DNA of 64,000 bases from Verpa conica (GCA_033030425.1 JAUFSD010000001.1:1984001-2048000); one strand, 5' to 3'; counted from the first letter of the stretch, positions 1 through 11,877 are shown. The notes: a model not told the origin generated them from the letters alone. Program-made: numbers and translations.

Positions 1-1075
1 ACCGCAGTCTTATTCAACATGCGCTCAAGGGCTGACCTCCGAGATTCGACAAAATTATCATCAAACCTCCCTACAGCCTGCTTCTCTGGCGGTGGTGGAA
101 CCACAACACCTGGGTTGTTATTGTTCAGCGCACTATAGAGCCACAAAAAATCTCTGTATCTACGGGAAACGGTGAACTCGCTATTCCTATAGGCTTTTGA
201 TGTAGTCTAGCATCACCCAAGCTAAATTAGTCTTAATCCTTAACAAGGGCTTAAAAGATATATATTAACCCACCTTTGTCCGGACCTGATAAACAGTATG
301 TGCACTGGTTAAATCCCCAACTTTGTGTGGATCTCCGACACTAATATCAAATACCGGACCCGCCACTTGAGGCTGTTCTGGGGCTCTACTATCCGGTCCA
401 CCGATCATTCTACGTCTTTCTGGGCTCCCCATCGCATCAAAGGTTGTTGGTGGCCCGGTACGCGGCTCTGTCTCATCATCTTCCAATGAAACACTCTCCA
501 TAGTTTCTCCTCTCGACAATGCCCTCGATGCAGCACCGCCGGAAACAGTTCTAGTAACCCTCGGCGAGTCCTCCTTCTGTGGCGGTTCGGGAGGTGTCTC
601 ATGAAGGTGTTTTGATGGGCCAGACAATGGTTCCGGTGTATCTGCGGCAGCAACAAAGTTATCACCTAGTGGACCAAGTGGACCAAGATCATCGTCGATG
701 GCTTCCACACGAGCTGGGTGGCGGCCTGGACGACGCGGGTTGCGGCGGGAAGTAGATGCCCTTGTAGTAGGGGTAGCTTGGGGCTGTTCGGCTTCTACCT
801 CCTTGGCATCCTGACCGGTGGTGGTAGTTGGCGATCCTGGTGCTTTATTCATGCCGAGTGTTAAGACCTACTACGTACCAATTGGAGAGGTAGGAGGTAG
901 CAGTTGAGTACGAACCTTGAGCAACATCCTCCTTGGAGATGTCAGCAGTGCCACTATAAGAGGGGGGGGTTCATAAAGGGGGTTAAATATTTACAGATCT
1001 CTCATCGCCCCACGGGGAAGCTCCATCATTCTCCAGGTCGAGATTATCCAGCTGCGGGGATGTACCAGAGCTCAT
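1..1075 (-). CDS. VPS5: Vps5-like sorting nexin (retromer), partial
   Basis: N-terminal part of a Vps5/SNX1-type sorting nexin, the PX-BAR subunit of retromer that binds PI3P on endosomes and drives recycling to the Golgi. The proposed start at 1075 opens with an acidic stretch ending SPWGDE. A low-complexity linker follows, then the PX domain begins (FDISVGDPHKVGD, then RRYRDFLWLY, then PPPPEKQAVGRF), including the RRYRDF phosphoinositide-binding motif. Exons by eye: 1075-995, 931-916, 842-274 and 206-1. The last two joins are well supported because the PX reading frame continues across them. The 16-nt second exon is my best guess, since a longer alternative using the acceptor near 954 hits a stop. 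The BAR domain lies beyond the left edge. Family call confident, N-terminal structure tentative. Confidence 0.88.
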
Positions 1076-1527
1076 GGTAGGCTTCTCTACGTGATGTCTG
1101 GTATTTGATTGAGAAACTAAGAAAAAGATGAAAGGGACCTCAAAGCCTAAGAAGATGAGATGGTAGTTGTGATGCTTGAGTTGGATTTTATCTGTGTAGA
1201 ACATTGGTCACAGAAGTGTGGTGGTTGCGTACTTCACCTGCAGACGCCCGCATGTCTTGGCAACCCTATCAATACAATGTTATGGCCCCGCAATCTAGGT
1301 GTTCCACCCTCTTATCCAACCTGGTACATGCAGTAAACAGAAATTATATAAACAATTCAAACTTTTGTTATGAAACCACATCACTACTACCAGTTCTTGA
1401 GACTTGAAGTACTATTCACCCAGAAGACCAAAAAAACAAAAGGAAAAAGAGAAGAAAATGTCACATTTAATTTACAAGATTCACACCCTCTCAGGCTGAA
1501 GTCAGACTTCGGTTTTTATTTTGTTTT
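1076..1527. other. VPS5-CBF5 intergenic spacer
   Basis: Spacer between two minus-strand genes. It should hold the VPS5 promoter and the CBF5 3' end. I see no further gene and no distinct motif. Confidence 0.6.
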
Positions 1528-3198
1528 TTACTCTCCCTTCTTCTCTTTTTTCTCCTTCTTCTCCTTCTTCTTCTTCTTGCGTTCTGCTCTCTCTTCCTCA
1601 GTCTCCCCAGACTTCCGCTTCTTCTTCTTGTCACCAGACTCTTCCTTCTCAGCACCTGATTCAACGTCTCCGGGGGCAGTCATCTCCACATCAACCCTAC
1701 CAACATCAGCAACAGCAGGCTTCTTCTCATCATCAGCCTCGATGACTCTAAGATCAGAATCTGCAGGGGCGTTGAAATCGGTATAATTCTTCTTCCAGGT
1801 TTGGGGAGTAGAGTCATTGGGACGACCAAATTTCTATAAATTCAATTAGCCCGGGTGAACGTCTTCCGCCATATCTTCCTAAAGGTATGAATCACTGACA
1901 TCGAGCTTCCCATCAACCTTCATCTTCTTTTTCTCGATCGCAACGGGGCCCAAGCCCCAACGGCGAGGGTAAAGGTCGCGCTCCATGATACATCTCTTCA
2001 CCTTTGCAACAACACCGTGATCGCAGGTGGAAAGCTCAACAGTGGACATTTGTGCAATTCCCAAAGCGATAGCCTCACCCTTGGTGGTCATCAAAACAAC
2101 TTCCTCGCCAACCTCAATTCCAGCTTCGTAGCGGAGAAGACCGGGAATCATAAGCTTAGCACCATAGCAGACTGCATTGACGGCACTATCCTTAACAACA
2201 ATACGCTTATAGGTAGTAAGGAGTGATTCTAAAGGACGGATGACACGGCGCAGATAGGACTCATCACGAGTATTATCGGCAAGCCATTGCGCTGTAGAGA
2301 ATAGAGGTATTAGAAATGAACTTGGAGTTGAATTTTATAGTGAGAATGAAACGTACCATCTAAAATATCATGTAGAGTGACAATACTGTCGTTCTCGCTC
2401 AAAGCTCCAGATCGAACACGCCTCAGCTCCTGCATATGTGCACCAACACCTAATAGCAGCCCCAAATGAACACACAAAGTTCTGATATAAGTACCAGCCT
2501 CACAGCTGACCCAGAACACGGCGAGGTGTCTGTCATTGTCGAATTCGAGAAGTTTAGACTCGTGGATTGTCCTGATACGTAATTGACGCTTGACAGCGGA
2601 AATCAATGGGGGGCGTTGGAAAAGGGCACCGGTCAAAGTCTCAAGAGCACGGGCCAATTGCTGTTCAGATTGAATCTTATCATGGAGACGGAGGACGCAT
2701 ACGTATTCCTTCCCTACACGAAAATTAGAACATGTAGAATTGCGATTTGAGGGGAGGGATATATACCAGCTCCTTGCTGAGACTTTACTAAACGAGTAGC
2801 ACGATCAATGCAGACAATAAGACACCCAGTAACTTTAGGATCCAAGGTACCACTGTGACCAGTCTTCTCACATCTCAAGATCCTCTTGACCCACGCAACA
2901 ACCTCGTGGGAACTAGGATTACTTGGCTTGTCCAAATTAATTACACCACTACTAATGTAACTCTTGAGATCACGTTTCAACGGGGCACAGCCATTGGGGA
3001 TTGGGGTAAAGTGACCGGTCCGAACAAGAAGATTATTATAGTTTTTGAGTAGCAAACTTAACAAAAAATTAGTATAAAAGAGAAATTGGCAAAACACAAT
3101 GGGACAACTCACGGCCATGTAGAAGTATCGACAGGCACTGTGGTAGCCTCAGGCTTGATTGAGTATTCCTCTGTCTCCTGCTTTTTGACGAGCTCCAT
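1528..3198 (-). CDS. CBF5: Cbf5/dyskerin, H/ACA snoRNP pseudouridine synthase
   Basis: Catalytic subunit of H/ACA small nucleolar ribonucleoproteins, which convert uridine to pseudouridine in rRNA in the nucleolus. Five exons (3198-3113, 3056-2767, 2713-2357, 2291-1900, 1833-1528) total 1431 nt and give 476 aa. An N-terminal dyskerin-like segment ([18 protein letters not shown], about residues 28-43) is followed by the TruB catalytic motif GHSGTLDP with Asp101. The TruB core continues (SQQGAGKEY, then [11 protein letters not shown]), then a PUA domain ([18 protein letters not shown]), and finally a lysine/glutamate-rich tail typical of eukaryotic Cbf5. The phases of all four introns agree. 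It is transcribed divergently from GPC1. No key residue is missing. Confidence 0.96.
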
Positions 3199-3751
3199 TG
3201 CGTACTACGAGTGGTGTCGTTGCTACTTTGCTGAGCAGGAGGTTGGGTTCAAGCGCAACGTTTGGAGGGAAAAAATCTTTTTGCGGTTGGTGGGTGAATG
3301 GAATGACTAAGCCACCAATGCCCCGCCACTGTCAGCCTCATCTTGGTATCACACGCCACATATTCGGTCACTCGCGTGGAATTAGCCACGTTTCAAGTTC
3401 AGCCGCAGTGATGTTAGTCAACAAACAGGATACGGGTAGGTTTCACGTGTGCTACAGAAATGTAGGAGACTTTTATTCTACTACCTCTGCACATCATTTC
3501 GGGTCTGCAGCCCTCCTTATTTACAATAAGCATATCTGGCTGTTTCTCGCTTCTCTTACTCATCTACCGTTACCGTTTCTTCGCCTTGCCTCCTCTCTCC
3601 TCTTGATATCCCCACTAGTCCCCCTTGAAAACTATTGCCAAGCCTACTCTCAATATTCTGTCACCACGAGGCAAGCTATATAGCTACCTAACTCTGCTTC
3701 ATACATCATAGATCTTCATTTTCATCTCTACCGATCACTTCTCACGAAACT
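3199..3751. promoter_or_regulatory. Divergent promoter region of CBF5 and GPC1
   Basis: A 553-bp non-coding gap separates the start codons of two divergently transcribed genes, so both promoters must lie here. The part next to GPC1 is pyrimidine-rich, as fungal 5' leaders often are. I see no certain TATA element or binding site. Confidence 0.6.
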
Positions 3752-5361
3752 ATGGATGGTAACTCCTCTGGCTCAGAGGCTATCGACTCTCCGCCTTCGT
3801 CTCCAACTCTCTCCCGCACCCCGTCATATACAGGTTCTGCAACCAACAGCGATGACTGGGACTTCCCCCCGCTTGACAAACTCACTGTCTTTGACTTTCT
3901 CGACCAGTTTACGCTCCCGCAGCAGCTTGAGAAGATTAACAGGCGGATACAGCTCCAGAGCGAAACTCTTAAAAAGCACAGGGATAAAGTAAAGCTTCAA
4001 TATGTCAAGCACAAGGAAAATGTCCTCAAGAAGACGGATGTAGAGCTGGAAAAATACAAAGATAAGTTCAGTCAGGGACTTGATAAGCTTGTCGATAAAT
4101 GGAGCGATACCAAAGTCATCTCTACGAGGGAGAAAATCGCGTTCGTAGTTGGTGTCTGCAACATCTTCATCACGGGGTTTTTGATCGGCGGGTATCCGTA
4201 AGTTTTGCTTCTTGTATCATGGAAGCACGAGAGCTAATTTTAACCCACAGAGAATGGGTCCATGTCTGGTATTCGCTACAGCTCCTATACTTTATGCCTG
4301 TCCGCTACTACACTTACCACAAGCGTGGTTATCATTACTTTCTGGCAGATCTCTGTTACTTCGTCAACGTCCTTCTTTTGCTCTCTATCTGGATATTCCC
4401 CAACTCACGACGTCTCATGATTGCAACCTATTGCTTAGCCTATGGAAACAATGCTTGGGCGATAGCTATGTGGAGAAATTCCCTAGTCTTCCACTCTTTG
4501 GATAAAGTCACCTCGCTATTCATACATATCATGCCACCTGTGGTCTTACACTGTTTGGTACATTGCGTAAACCCAGCTATTATCGATGAGAAATTCCCAG
4601 CGATTAGCAGGGTCAAGAACATCGAGCATTATGGGCTTAGGGAGATGATTATCTGGGCAACCATTCCATACGGAATTTGGCAAGTTGCCTATCACGTTCT
4701 GATTACTGTTGGTTCCATGTTGTATATTCCACTAGTCATACATGTCCGCTAACATCATTAAAAAAGGTTCGAAGACGCGATAAGATTGCTGCCGGTCGTC
4801 CAACATCCTTTACCTGGCTCCGTAAAAGCTATTCTAAGACCTGGATCGGGAAGCTTGTTCTCCAGCTCCCAGACAGCCTTCAGGAGCCCGCTTTCATGTC
4901 TATCCAGTACTCATATGCAGTACTGACCATGCTTCCCTGCCCGTTCTGGTTTTATCACCGCAGCTTTTCAGCTTTGTTTATCTCAGCTGTTGGGCTTTGG
5001 AGTGTATACAATGGGGCTACATACTACAGTAATTCTCCCCTAGTTTTTTAAATCATTATTTATTAACCCTTTTATAGTTGATGTATTCGGTACACGCTTC
5101 CAGAAGGAGCTAGAACAACTAAAGAAGGATGTTACAAGATGGCAGGAGGCACCCTCGAGCCCACAAACCACTCCAACTGATGAAAACACTCGAAAAGATA
5201 CCGAAAGTAGACACAAAAAGAGTAATAGTCTTGACAATATTGAACCACTGAATATGAAGACGACTACTACATCTACCGCAAGGGAAGAGACTAAGTGGGG
5301 TAATGAAGTTAGGGAGAGGAATTTTACTACTAGCGTCACGACCCAGACCACGTCGTCGTAA
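3752..5361 (+). CDS. GPC1: Glycerophosphocholine acyltransferase (Gpc1/DUF2838)
   Basis: Membrane enzyme that acylates glycerophosphocholine to lyso-phosphatidylcholine, the first step of phosphatidylcholine re-synthesis from deacylated lipid. Four exons (3752-4197, 4251-4707, 4767-5028, 5078-5361) sum to 1449 nt and give 482 aa, slightly longer than the yeast protein. A Ser/Pro-rich N-terminus and a charged helical stretch (about residues 50-125) precede several hydrophobic segments (about 130-415). The segment EWVHVWYSLQLLYFMPVRYY at the exon 1/2 join and the YGIWQVAYH segment are characteristic of DUF2838. The C-terminal exon is hydrophilic, Ser/Thr-rich and probably cytosolic. Function is assigned by family; no experiment is implied. 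Confidence 0.92.
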
Positions 5362-6037
5362 TAACCTTTTTTGTTTCTATTTTTATTTTATTTTTTTGCT
5401 CGTCTACTGTTACTATCAACTACTAGCTTGGAGTACTTCTATGTACAGGTTATGGGTTGGGCGGTGGATTTCTTAATCACTCGCTTTCTTCACTTGAGTG
5501 GCTTACAATACTCTGAAAGGGCCATCTATTATGTGTCATACATTTCATGCATACAGGTGCTAGTACACCAACGCGAGGAAAGTCCTTAAATGGGTGGTAT
5601 ATTCTACGTGGTACAGGGTTATGGTTAATGGCGTTGTCTTTTTTTTCGTAATCGATCGCTTTATAGCTTTCGAGTTGAGATGAGAAATGATTTTATTAGA
5701 TGTGAATGGTTGATAGGGTTTTAGGATAAGGTTGTATGTTCTTTTAATCTTTTCGTGTCTCGGAGGTTATTTCTGAGGAGTGGTGAAGAGATGATACAAT
5801 AGTAGAGTGTAATTATCAAGTATCACTTATTGATATTATCCTATATATACTTAAACTGCATAGTGCCGCTCAGTATATCTAAATCTTAATCCGCGTAGGT
5901 ACCATCAGCACTATGGTAAATCCTATCTATCAAAAATCTATGTATATTTAACTTGTCTCTAGGCTCCAGTAGGAACTTACTATCCATGCCCTAATACTCT
6001 CTACTACTTAATTAACTACATTGCTGATATACAGTTT
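5362..6037. other. GPC1 3' flank, no gene
   Basis: T-rich 3' flank grading into AT-rich DNA. The short open frame at 5371-5589 is hydrophobic, has no recognisable similarity and probably lies in or after the 3' UTR. Confidence 0.5.
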
Positions 6038-6039
6038 TA

Positions 6040-6373
6040 TGGAAGCGTAAATCGGTCAAAAGTATTTTTCCCACCGGCGGTAAATTTAAGTACAAAAACG
6101 CTAGATTCCAGCGCTTGTGCGTGCTATTTTCACTGAATCCAGCACCCTATACTTGAGTCAAAACTAAATTATTGAGACAGGTGCTTAGACATTGGTGATC
6201 CTCTCTAGTGGCTTAGTCACTTTGCCACCTAATTGAATTAACTAGTGCTAGTTAGGAGTGTTTGACTTAAGTACAAGGTGCTGGAATCTAGCGTTTTTGT
6301 ACTTTAATTGACCGCCGGTGGGCTTTAATTTACCACCGGTGGGAAAAATACTTTTGACCGATTTACGCTTCCA
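6040..6373. mobile_element. Miniature inverted-repeat element, family A, copy 1
   Basis: A 334-bp non-coding element bounded by TA dinucleotides (6038-6039 and 6374-6375), as expected for TA target-site duplication by Tc1/mariner-like transposases. The terminal inverted repeats start TGGAAGCGTAAATCGGTCAA and match over about 46 bp with one mismatch. They contain the palindromic-like motif CCCACCGGCGGTAAA. Inside, a second perfect 25-bp inverted pair (6091-6115 against about 6280-6304) lets almost the whole element fold into one long hairpin. No ORF is present, so it would need a transposase supplied from elsewhere. A second, diverged copy lies at 60955-61337. Confidence 0.9.
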
Positions 6374-6473
6374 TACCATTGTATCCCAAAAGCCTTAGAC
6401 ATCCTAACTCTCTATGGGCTTCTACTGAAATTGATACCTCCCATACCCTTTATATACTAGAATTCAGAGATTT

Positions 6474-6555
6474 ATACCACTAGTGGTAATAAAATGACAA
6501 AAGGTAGCAATTTACCACCGGTGGTAAAATGGATTTTGACACATTTGCCGCTCCA
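6474..6555. mobile_element. Family A element, decayed end
   Basis: This stretch reads as a diverged right end of the same family: a full ACCACCGGTGGT palindrome, then TTTTGACACATTTGCCGCTCC ahead of a TA. Copy 1 carries the equivalent TTTTGACCGATTTACGCTTCC. No matching left terminus is evident, so it is either truncated or heavily mutated. It lies only 100 bp from copy 1. Confidence 0.6.
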
Positions 6556-9500
6556 TAGACTGTTAATGTTAAACTTCCTATAATATATCAGGAACCCCAC
6601 TCAGCCCAAGAATGGCGTAATGTTATCCACGAGACAGAGTGATAGCCTCGAACTAGTGCCTCGACCTTGTAGACTCCTAGGTTTTTCTAGCCTTGAGACA
6701 TAAAACTATATTTACTTTATAATAATAAACAATATCTAGGTACTAATAAGTCATTCTATACTATTTTTACACCCTAAAATTCCAAAAATTACTTCAGCTT
6801 ATAATCGGGGATTTCCGGCTCAATTAAAGCCACCAAAACCCTTCTTTTATCTACATGAGTATATCCTATATATAGCTATATATAAATGACAGAAGCTAAA
6901 GCCTCCAAGGCCATTCCTAAATAAATCAATCATTTATTTCATCAATACAGTGCCCATTACATGGATTACACCTTGAACCGAATAGACCGCTTAGTTGATT
7001 CTCTAAATCAGTGCAAGAGTAGCTAGCTTATATATACCTTTCTAATGGTGCACGTTCTCTACAGAGTATATTATTCTTATGTTACTTGCTTAATTACTAG
7101 AGAATACAAAGATATTTACTACATTTAGTGAGCACGTTACTCTTATTTAGAAAGCATTCCTTCAGTATTAAGGTAGGTTCCGAGCACTGTGGTATGAATA
7201 TACAAGTTATCAATAGATGAATTAATTAATCATAAATATGAACTATCGGTACGGTGACAGTCAGTACCCCTAGGCCTACAACTACGTTTAGGCAGAAATT
7301 ACTAGCAGATATATATACACCACGGAAAAACAATGATAGCTGCACCCCGGAAATTCGAAATGGGGCCACCTATCTTGCGCCTAGTGATATAGCTAAGGTC
7401 TATTGGCTCCAATATATATATAGATAGATAGATAGATACACAAATTTATTTATTTTTCAATTTAAGCATGCTACGCAAGTGATTAGCTAGGGTTTTGGCA
7501 CAGCTAGCGCCCTATATATATACGGCATATGCTCCAATTCCAGCGGTTGTCTGGCTATATTAGTAGACTATATCTTTTGACAGTACCTAGAATCCTCCGA
7601 GCTTCCCTAACAAGAATAAAAACTGCCGACGGCCAGCACAGCAGTGCAGAAAGAGCTAATTTTCATGGAATACCTACCTTATCTCTTAAGATAACCAATA
7701 TAGACTAGGTAGCTAGCTAGGCTATTCAAACCCTTTCCCCCTCGCCAATATATATTGCTCAACATAAAAAGCTTCGGTTGAATATCAGGAGAGATCTATG
7801 TCCATTTATCGAATTAAACTTAGGGTATGCAAGTAAATACCAGGGTCCGCCATTTCGATTTTCCTCGATTTAAGTAAATAGTCATCATATCATATAATTA
7901 ATTACACATGCTGTTCCCAGTCACTATATATGCTCGCATGTAGCAGCCATGGATAATACGACGCATCATGGCCCAATTCGCTAACTTATGGTAGCTAACC
8001 AGCTATGTGTGATGTTCAAAAAGTCTCCCACTTCTCCCAGGTGCCGGTGAATAGATCTCGGGTAGCCCAGATCGTGGGTGTACACGTGGAACTAGTCTAA
8101 CTCAATCATGACCTGGGACGTACAAGGAACACGGCAAGGATCTAAGATACACATTTCGTTACTTCAGCACTCAAATTATAGAATACTGATCGATGTTACC
8201 CTCCTAATCATAATGGGGGGGCAAAAGGAATTTTCTCTAGCAGCATTTTGATTCGTCCCAATCTATTATACCCCCAGCCTCAGGTCTTCTACAGTAATGA
8301 GGAAAGAAGCGGGGTACATACAGTTTACATATCCTGTAGCTTTACCGAAATAGGTTTGATTGGCTCTACCCAAGGACCTTTGATAAACATTTTCTAGTTC
8401 ATAAGAATTCCCAAAGTAATAGTATTAATGATATAACTAATATCATACCATTTTCTTGATCTTTAGACAGCGACAAAACTAGCCCTTCATATAATTAATA
8501 CGCTTTACTCTATCTAATATATATCTTAAGCCTTTAATTTTACAAATACATAATATAAATAAAAAAACCCCACTAAAAACCAACACGCCACCTAAACAAG
8601 ATTTTACAAAAACAAAGCTGAAAGCTAGATCTATACTGTAGGTAGAAACTGTAGTGCGGAGCTGACCACAACCACCCCACAACGCATGCACTTATCCTTA
8701 ATGAGGGGTACATGTAGGACCAGGCCCCCTTGCATAACTACCTTCAAGGCACTGAATTTTGTGATGGATCAGCTCTAAATGTACATTGCAACATTGACTT
8801 AAGTTTGTGCTCGTGTCGATATACAGAATTTGATCACAGGTTGGTTTTATACCGCTCTAGTACATCCTCCGATGAGATCCCAATACCGTCTAGCTTAGAT
8901 CAACGCCTAAATTATAGATTCTCTCTCAACGCTGCTGGCTCTAGTATTTAAAAAAAGGATATTCTAAACGCCATAAATAATTAAGTAATCATTTCCTCCC
9001 TAAATATATCACTAGGCTTTTGAAGTGTTAGAGAAAATCAGGCGCGTGAAACAAGAGGCTCTGCGTCTTCGCCAATTAGATACTGAGCCGGGGAAGACTG
9101 TGTCAGCTGGATAAATTTCTCTACTACATGATACACGAGCACCTGAGGACAGAAAGCCTAGCCAATTAACAAAATCCATGCCTAGCTACTTATGGTAAGC
9201 CATAAGTAACAAACGATGCACGCAGTCATGGGTATATAACCACAAATATCTCTCGGTTATTTTTGTTTATGTCATAGAAAAAAAAAAGGGTACGATTGAT
9301 CGCTTAGGGAATTTCACAGATGCATACATATAAAATAGTCGCTACGGGTGTAACCAAAAAATTGTCGAGTGATATCCTATGCCAATGTATGTGCCCCTTA
9401 CATACTTACAACCAACCGGAATGTCTAGCTGCTATGCGAGGATACACCTATATATGCACAGAAAACCCATATAGGCTCTGGCTTTACTTTATTAAATGAT

Positions 9501-9945
9501 ATTTCAGGTTAGTTTTCACATTTCTTTAATTGGCTTCAGGTGTCCATCCGGAGCTCGCTTCGGTCGCAGCGCAAATACCATTCAATTGGCTGAATACGTA
9601 CAAATAAAATAACGATAACGGATTTTGCGTACGTACTCCGTGCCCCCTTGGACCTTCTAGCCCCCCACAAGAAGCCTTAGTTTTATAGCCTTGCGTACAG
9701 CCTGTGTCGATCTATAACCTACGGGATGGAATTCTTTGGGCCCTTCCTACTGAGACCACAAATAGAAATTCTCAGCCCACACACTACTATTTGTAAATCA
9801 TTAAATTCTATAGAATAGGCTAGATCTACACAAAAATTGATACCAGAAATACTGACGGTTTACAAATATATATAGTGCACCCCGCGAGTCGATCCTCCAT
9901 AGCAAACATATCAAAAAAAAAACCCTCAAAAAATCAACAATAGCA
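6556..9945. other. AT-rich gene-free tract upstream of the P450
   Basis: About 3.4 kb with dense stops in all frames and many TATA, CTAG and TAGC words, including a GATA microsatellite near 7421-7436. The short open frames at 8479-8691 and 8730-8951 have no recognisable similarity. The last part must hold the P450 promoter. I see no RNA gene. Confidence 0.6.
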
Positions 9946-11877
9946 ATGACTTCCGTCACCCCCTCCTATTCGTTTTTAACCCCGGGAATTTCCGTCGGTA
10001 TTGGATTCGCAATAACATGCTTCTATTTCCTCGCACAACGCTATCTTTCTAGGTTGCGGTCAATCCCTGGCCCATTCCTAGCTTCTATCACAGATCTATA
10101 TAAATTATTTGACGCTTGGAGTTGGAAATGTCAGGAGAACCAGCTGGCTCTCCACGAGAAGTATGGAAAATTCGTTCGATATGGTCCGAACACAGTTGCC
10201 ATATCAGACCCAGAGGCAATACAGGTGATCTATGCAATCAACAAAGGATTCCTTAAGGTATGGTTAACATAAGTACTTTTAAAAACCATAGCTTCTAAGA
10301 GATACTAATCAAAGACTAATATAAATGCAATAAATCTCAAACTTCTAGTCCCCGCTTTATAAAGTCTTTTTCGTCCTTTCAAATGGCAAGAAAATACAGT
10401 CAATGTTTGATACCCAGGATGAGGCCTATCACCAGGTATCTAGTACCCTAATTTGGCTTCCTTATAATGATTTTAGAGTAAAGTCTTGTATTGATACCAT
10501 TATCCCTAGTCCATGAGAAAGCCAATCAGTCACGCTTTTTCCATGACCACTTTGATGGACTATGAGCCATATGTGGACTCAACTTCAAGCGTTTTTACAT
10601 CCCGCCTTGCATCACTTTATGCCGCCACTGGGGAAGTCTGTGACTTAGGAGAATGGCTCCAGTATTATGCATTTGATGTTGTTGGCGAGCTTACATATTC
10701 AAAGCGGTTGGGGTTCCTTGACCAGGCGAAGGACGTTGATTGTATTATGAGATCCATTGATAAATCATTTGACTATGCAGGTGTCGTGAGTTTCCCTACT
10801 ATTTACTATTCTCAGCCTACACTTATAAGTAGACTAGCTCCAACTAACGATAGGAATGGGGGAATATATAGATTGGCCAAATGCCATGGCTAGATTCTTT
10901 CCTTGAAAAGAACCCTATCTGGAATTATTTCAACCCTCCTACTTCAGCCGTCACAGCATTCACCCTCGATTGCATGACTGAGCGTATGGCTGGGCTAGAC
11001 CTCGAGAAATCCGAACACTTAGATGTAATAGAAAAAGGAACCTTGCGCAAAAAAGATATGCTCTCGAAGATGATACAAGCACACCAAAAAGACCCAACCA
11101 AGGTTACTCAGGCTCATATCCTTGGTTGGGCGAGCAGCAATACATATGCTGGCTCTGATACGACAGCAATCTCCTTGCGTGCGCTATTCTACCATCTTCT
11201 CAAGAATCCTGCTTCAATGGCCAAACTCCGCTCTGAAATAGACAACTTTGAAGGATTAACCAACCCTGTTAGCTGGACTGAAGCAAAGAACATGCCTTAC
11301 CTTGACGCATGCGTCAAGGAAGCTTTAAGAATCCATCCAGCCCCAGCAATGCTTCTCGAGCGTGTTGTCCCCAAAGGCGGTAGAAATATATGTGGAAAGT
11401 TCTTTGAGGAAGGAACAATTGTTGGAATTAATCCTTGGGTTGTTCAAAGAGATAAGGGCGTTTTTGGCGACGATGCAGACTATTGGAGACCTGAAAGATG
11501 GCAGGAAGCAAACCAGGAATCGAGAAAAAAGATGGATAGAGCTTCTTTTGCGGTATTTCCCCACCACACCAAATCTGACATACCCAAAAAGCTAAGGTTT
11601 ATCAAAAGTTCGGCGGAGGAAGTAGGGCCTGTATTGGGAGAAATATCTCCTTTCTGGAGATGTATAAAGTCATCCCACAGCTCCTGAGGACCTTTGAAGT
11701 AGGTACTTCCGTTCTTTTTTACTTAGGGCCCAATTAAAGAATGCTCTTTGATGATTATTGACTGCTAATAACACACAGATTGAACTGGCTTGTCCTGAGA
11801 AAGAATGGAAATTGCATAACAACTGGATCATAAAGCAATCCGGCTTGTTAGTAAAACTTAAACTGAGAGATTTCTAA
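9946..11877 (+). CDS. Cytochrome P450 monooxygenase (pisatin demethylase/benzoate hydroxylase-like group)
   Basis: Heme-thiolate monooxygenase, probably anchored in the ER by an N-terminal hydrophobic helix (about residues 13-32). Six exons (9946-10257, 10349-10435, 10510-10785, 10872-11552, 11597-11698, 11779-11877) sum to 1557 nt and give 518 aa; all five introns are phase 0. Visible motifs: proline-rich hinge SIPGPF, I-helix oxygen-activation motif AGSDTT (318-323), K-helix ExxR (E375-R378), PERW (432-435) and heme loop FGGGSRACIG with axial Cys464. The exon 4 frame reads on into an intron and looks truncated, but the intron 11553-11596 restores the heme loop. The overall pattern recalls fungal pisatin demethylase-like P450s. 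Substrate is unknown, and no biosynthetic cluster partners lie nearby. Confidence 0.93.

Noticed and set aside
1370..1786. Plus-strand Phe/Ser-rich frame.
   Set aside because: It is the antisense shadow of the Lys/Glu-rich C-terminus of CBF5.
2310..2657. Separate small gene covering the middle of CBF5.
   Set aside because: It is exon 3 of CBF5 read through into the next intron; its supposed start is a TTG (Leu) codon.
10881..11687. Apparent P450 pseudogene: frame ends without a heme-binding cysteine.
   Set aside because: A 44-bp GT..AG intron (11553-11596) removes the aberrant tail and restores FGGGSRACIG in frame; the gene looks intact.
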